The notes under the pieces: generated by a model
Told to the model about the DNA's origin: nothing
The model's input: only the letters and a program-made list of their open reading frames with translations
Database searches by the model: none
Shown: one piece after another, positions 6,357 through 7,665 of the stretch
How positions within the stretch are numbered: position 1 is the first letter of the stretch
How the letters are laid out: each line of letters opens with the position of its first letter
NCBI GenBank assembly: GCA_945876015.1
Contig: CAMCNM010000089.1
Location: 1-7,665, forward strand
Source: Gemmatimonas phototrophica
GTDB taxonomy: Bacteria; Gemmatimonadota; Gemmatimonadetes; Longimicrobiales; Gaopeijiaceae
Reading direction: 5' to 3'
Length of the DNA: 7,665 nucleotides
Position numbers and translations under genes: made by a program

Positions 6357-7665
6357 ACCTGTCCTCGCTGCATCATGCTCGGGTCCACGCGCGCCGCGAC
6401 CGCGGCGCGCACCAGCTCGACCACCTCCTCACGGCGGCGGCGGTTCTGCTCAGGGTCGCTCCTCACCTCGAGCAAACACGAGCCTCCGGCTCCGAGCGCC
6501 GCCCGGATCGCTTCCCCGACATCGCCGGGTTCGACGCACGAGTGCGGAATGTCGTAGAGCGCCGCGATCCGCGCCGGATCCAGTCCGTGAGGCGTGGCGA
6601 AGAACGGGGTGAAATGGGGTTCCTGCGCGCGGACGGGAAGGAAGTGGAAGATCCCTCCCCCGTCGTTGTTCACGACCACGAAGACCACCTTCGCGTCCGG
6701 CTCGCGCGTGGCGAGCAGCCCGTTCCCGTCGTGGATCAGCGCGATGTCGCCGAGCAGGGCGACCACAGGCTCGCCGGCGCCCACCGCCACACCGAGCGCG
6801 GTGGACACGATTCCATCGATGCCGCTCGCGCCGCGGTTGCCGAGCACGCGCAGCTCGCGGTCGTTCGTTCCCGCGAACGCGTCCACGTCGCGCACAGGCA
6901 TGCTGTTCGAGACGAAGACCGTGCCGCCAGCGGGGACCGCGTCGATCACTTCACGCGCGACGCGGCCCTCGAAGGCCTCTCCGGAGAGGGCGCTCGATCG
7001 CGCACGAACCGCCGTCTCCTCGATCCCCTGACAGAGGCTCTGCCAGCCAGATTCCGCGGGTGCGGAGCCGGCCCGTTCCGCCAATCGCTCCAGCGCGTCG
7101 GCGGCGTCGCCGCGCAACACATGGGTCGCCGCCGAGAGGTGATCCTTCCAGCGGTGCGACGGATCGATCACCACGTGCACCTCGGCGGGGCATCCCTCGA
7201 GGAAGTCGAGCAGCACCGCCGAGGTCGGGCTCCTTCCGACGCGGATCAACAGATCCGGCGCGAGCGCGGTGCGCACGCTCTCGTCGCGCAGGAAGAGATC
7301 GTACGCCCCGAGCGCGCGGCCTTCGGCGCCGGCACCGTAGCGCGCGCCCGACAACGGATCGGCGAGCAGCGGGACGCCCGTCGCGTCCGCGAACCGCAGG
7401 GCGGCGGCGCCCAGGCGTGCGTCGGACGCGGGCCCGGCGACCACCAAGGGTCTGTGCGCGGCCGCGAGCTGCCGCGCGAGCAGGTCGATCGCGCGGTCGT
7501 CCACGTAGGGCCGCCGCGCCGCGACATCGACGTAGGGCGCTCCGGCCGGCCGGCCCAGAGCGGCGCGCGGGTGCTGGGCCGTGAACTCGGTGGGCGGGTC
7601 CGCATCAGGAACGGGGTCGAGCGGCCGGTCGAACGGGAAGTTCAGGTGGACGGGACCGGCCGGCA
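6353..7665 (-). CDS. menD: SEPHCHC synthase (MenD), 5' end outside the window
   Basis: A thiamine-diphosphate enzyme joining isochorismate and the succinic-semialdehyde unit derived from 2-oxoglutarate, the first committed step of classical menaquinone synthesis. The visible 436 residues begin in [15 protein letters not shown], the conserved end of the N-terminal ThDP domain. Compared with about 556 residues in E. coli MenD, some 170-190 are missing upstream. The middle domain follows. Then, in visible-part numbering, come [12 protein letters not shown] (252-263) and [17 protein letters not shown] (275-291). The ThDP-Mg motif runs from [12 protein letters not shown] (305-316) to NNDGGGIF (332-339), with the expected GD...NN spacing. 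It ends with an ATGA overlap with menB. An internal GTG at 7504 is not the start, because clear family homology continues upstream to the window edge. No damage is seen. Confidence 0.96.
   Translation of the reverse strand, partial: PAGPVHLNFPFDRPLDPVPDADPPTEFTAQHPRAALGRPAGAPYVDVAARRPYVDDRAIDLLARQLAAAHRPLVVAGPASDARLGAAALRFADATGVPLLADPLSGARYGAGAEGRALGAYDLFLRDESVRTALAPDLLIRVGRSPTSAVLLDFLEGCPAEVHVVIDPSHRWKDHLSAATHVLRGDAADALERLAERAGSAPAESGWQSLCQGIEETAVRARSSALSGEAFEGRVAREVIDAVPAGGTVFVSNSMPVRDVDAFAGTNDRELRVLGNRGASGIDGIVSTALGVAVGAGEPVVALLGDIALIHDGNGLLATREPDAKVVFVVVNNDGGGIFHFLPVRAQEPHFTPFFATPHGLDPARIAALYDIPHSCVEPGDVGEAIRAALGAGGSCLLEVRSDPEQNRRRREEVVELVRAAVAARVDPSMMQRGQV
6362..6366 (-). promoter_or_regulatory. 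Ribosome binding site of menB inside the end of menD
   Basis: GAGGA on the minus strand lies five bases upstream of the menB ATG and inside the last codons of menD. Together with the ATGA stop/start overlap this fixes the menB start and suggests translational coupling. Confidence 0.65.

Noticed and set aside
6353..7504. menD starting at the GTG at 7504
   Set aside because: The same frame continues upstream with conserved MenD sequence ([13 protein letters not shown]), so the gene is truncated by the window edge rather than starting there.

Overview
The window is GC-rich DNA, roughly two thirds G+C. Every gene I can support lies on the minus strand, so it reads biologically from high to low coordinates. 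It holds most of a menaquinone (vitamin K2) biosynthesis operon, followed by a large secreted or outer-membrane protein that runs off the low-coordinate edge. The GC content, the menaquinone pathway and a CBM9-like plus DUF5916 protein with a signal peptide together suggest a diderm environmental bacterium such as Gemmatimonadota, Eisenbacteria, Acidobacteriota or a relative. The phylum is inference; no marker gene is present to fix it.

Layout in transcription order: the C-terminal three quarters of menD (7665-6353, 5' end outside the window); menB (6356-5514); a DinB-fold putative metalloenzyme (5529-4978); menA (about 4951-4079); menE (4071-2644); a 100-nt intergenic gap with a run of nine C (coding sense); then a CBM9/DUF5916 protein starting near 2543 and still open at base 1. 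The men genes overlap or nearly touch at every junction, so they look like one translationally coupled transcript whose promoter lies beyond the window.

MenD makes SEPHCHC from isochorismate and 2-oxoglutarate. MenE activates o-succinylbenzoate to its CoA ester. MenB cyclises OSB-CoA to DHNA-CoA. MenA prenylates DHNA in the membrane to give demethylmenaquinone. The steps between MenD and MenE (MenH, MenC), the DHNA-CoA thioesterase, isochorismate synthase (MenF) and the final methyltransferase are not in the window. The most interesting point is the DinB-like gene embedded between menB and menA, exactly where a DHNA-CoA thioesterase would act, with an intact His triad and tight coupling on both sides.

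I found no RNA genes, mobile elements, CRISPR arrays or convincing intrinsic terminators. Apart from the DinB insertion, this is a fairly ordinary respiratory-quinone locus.
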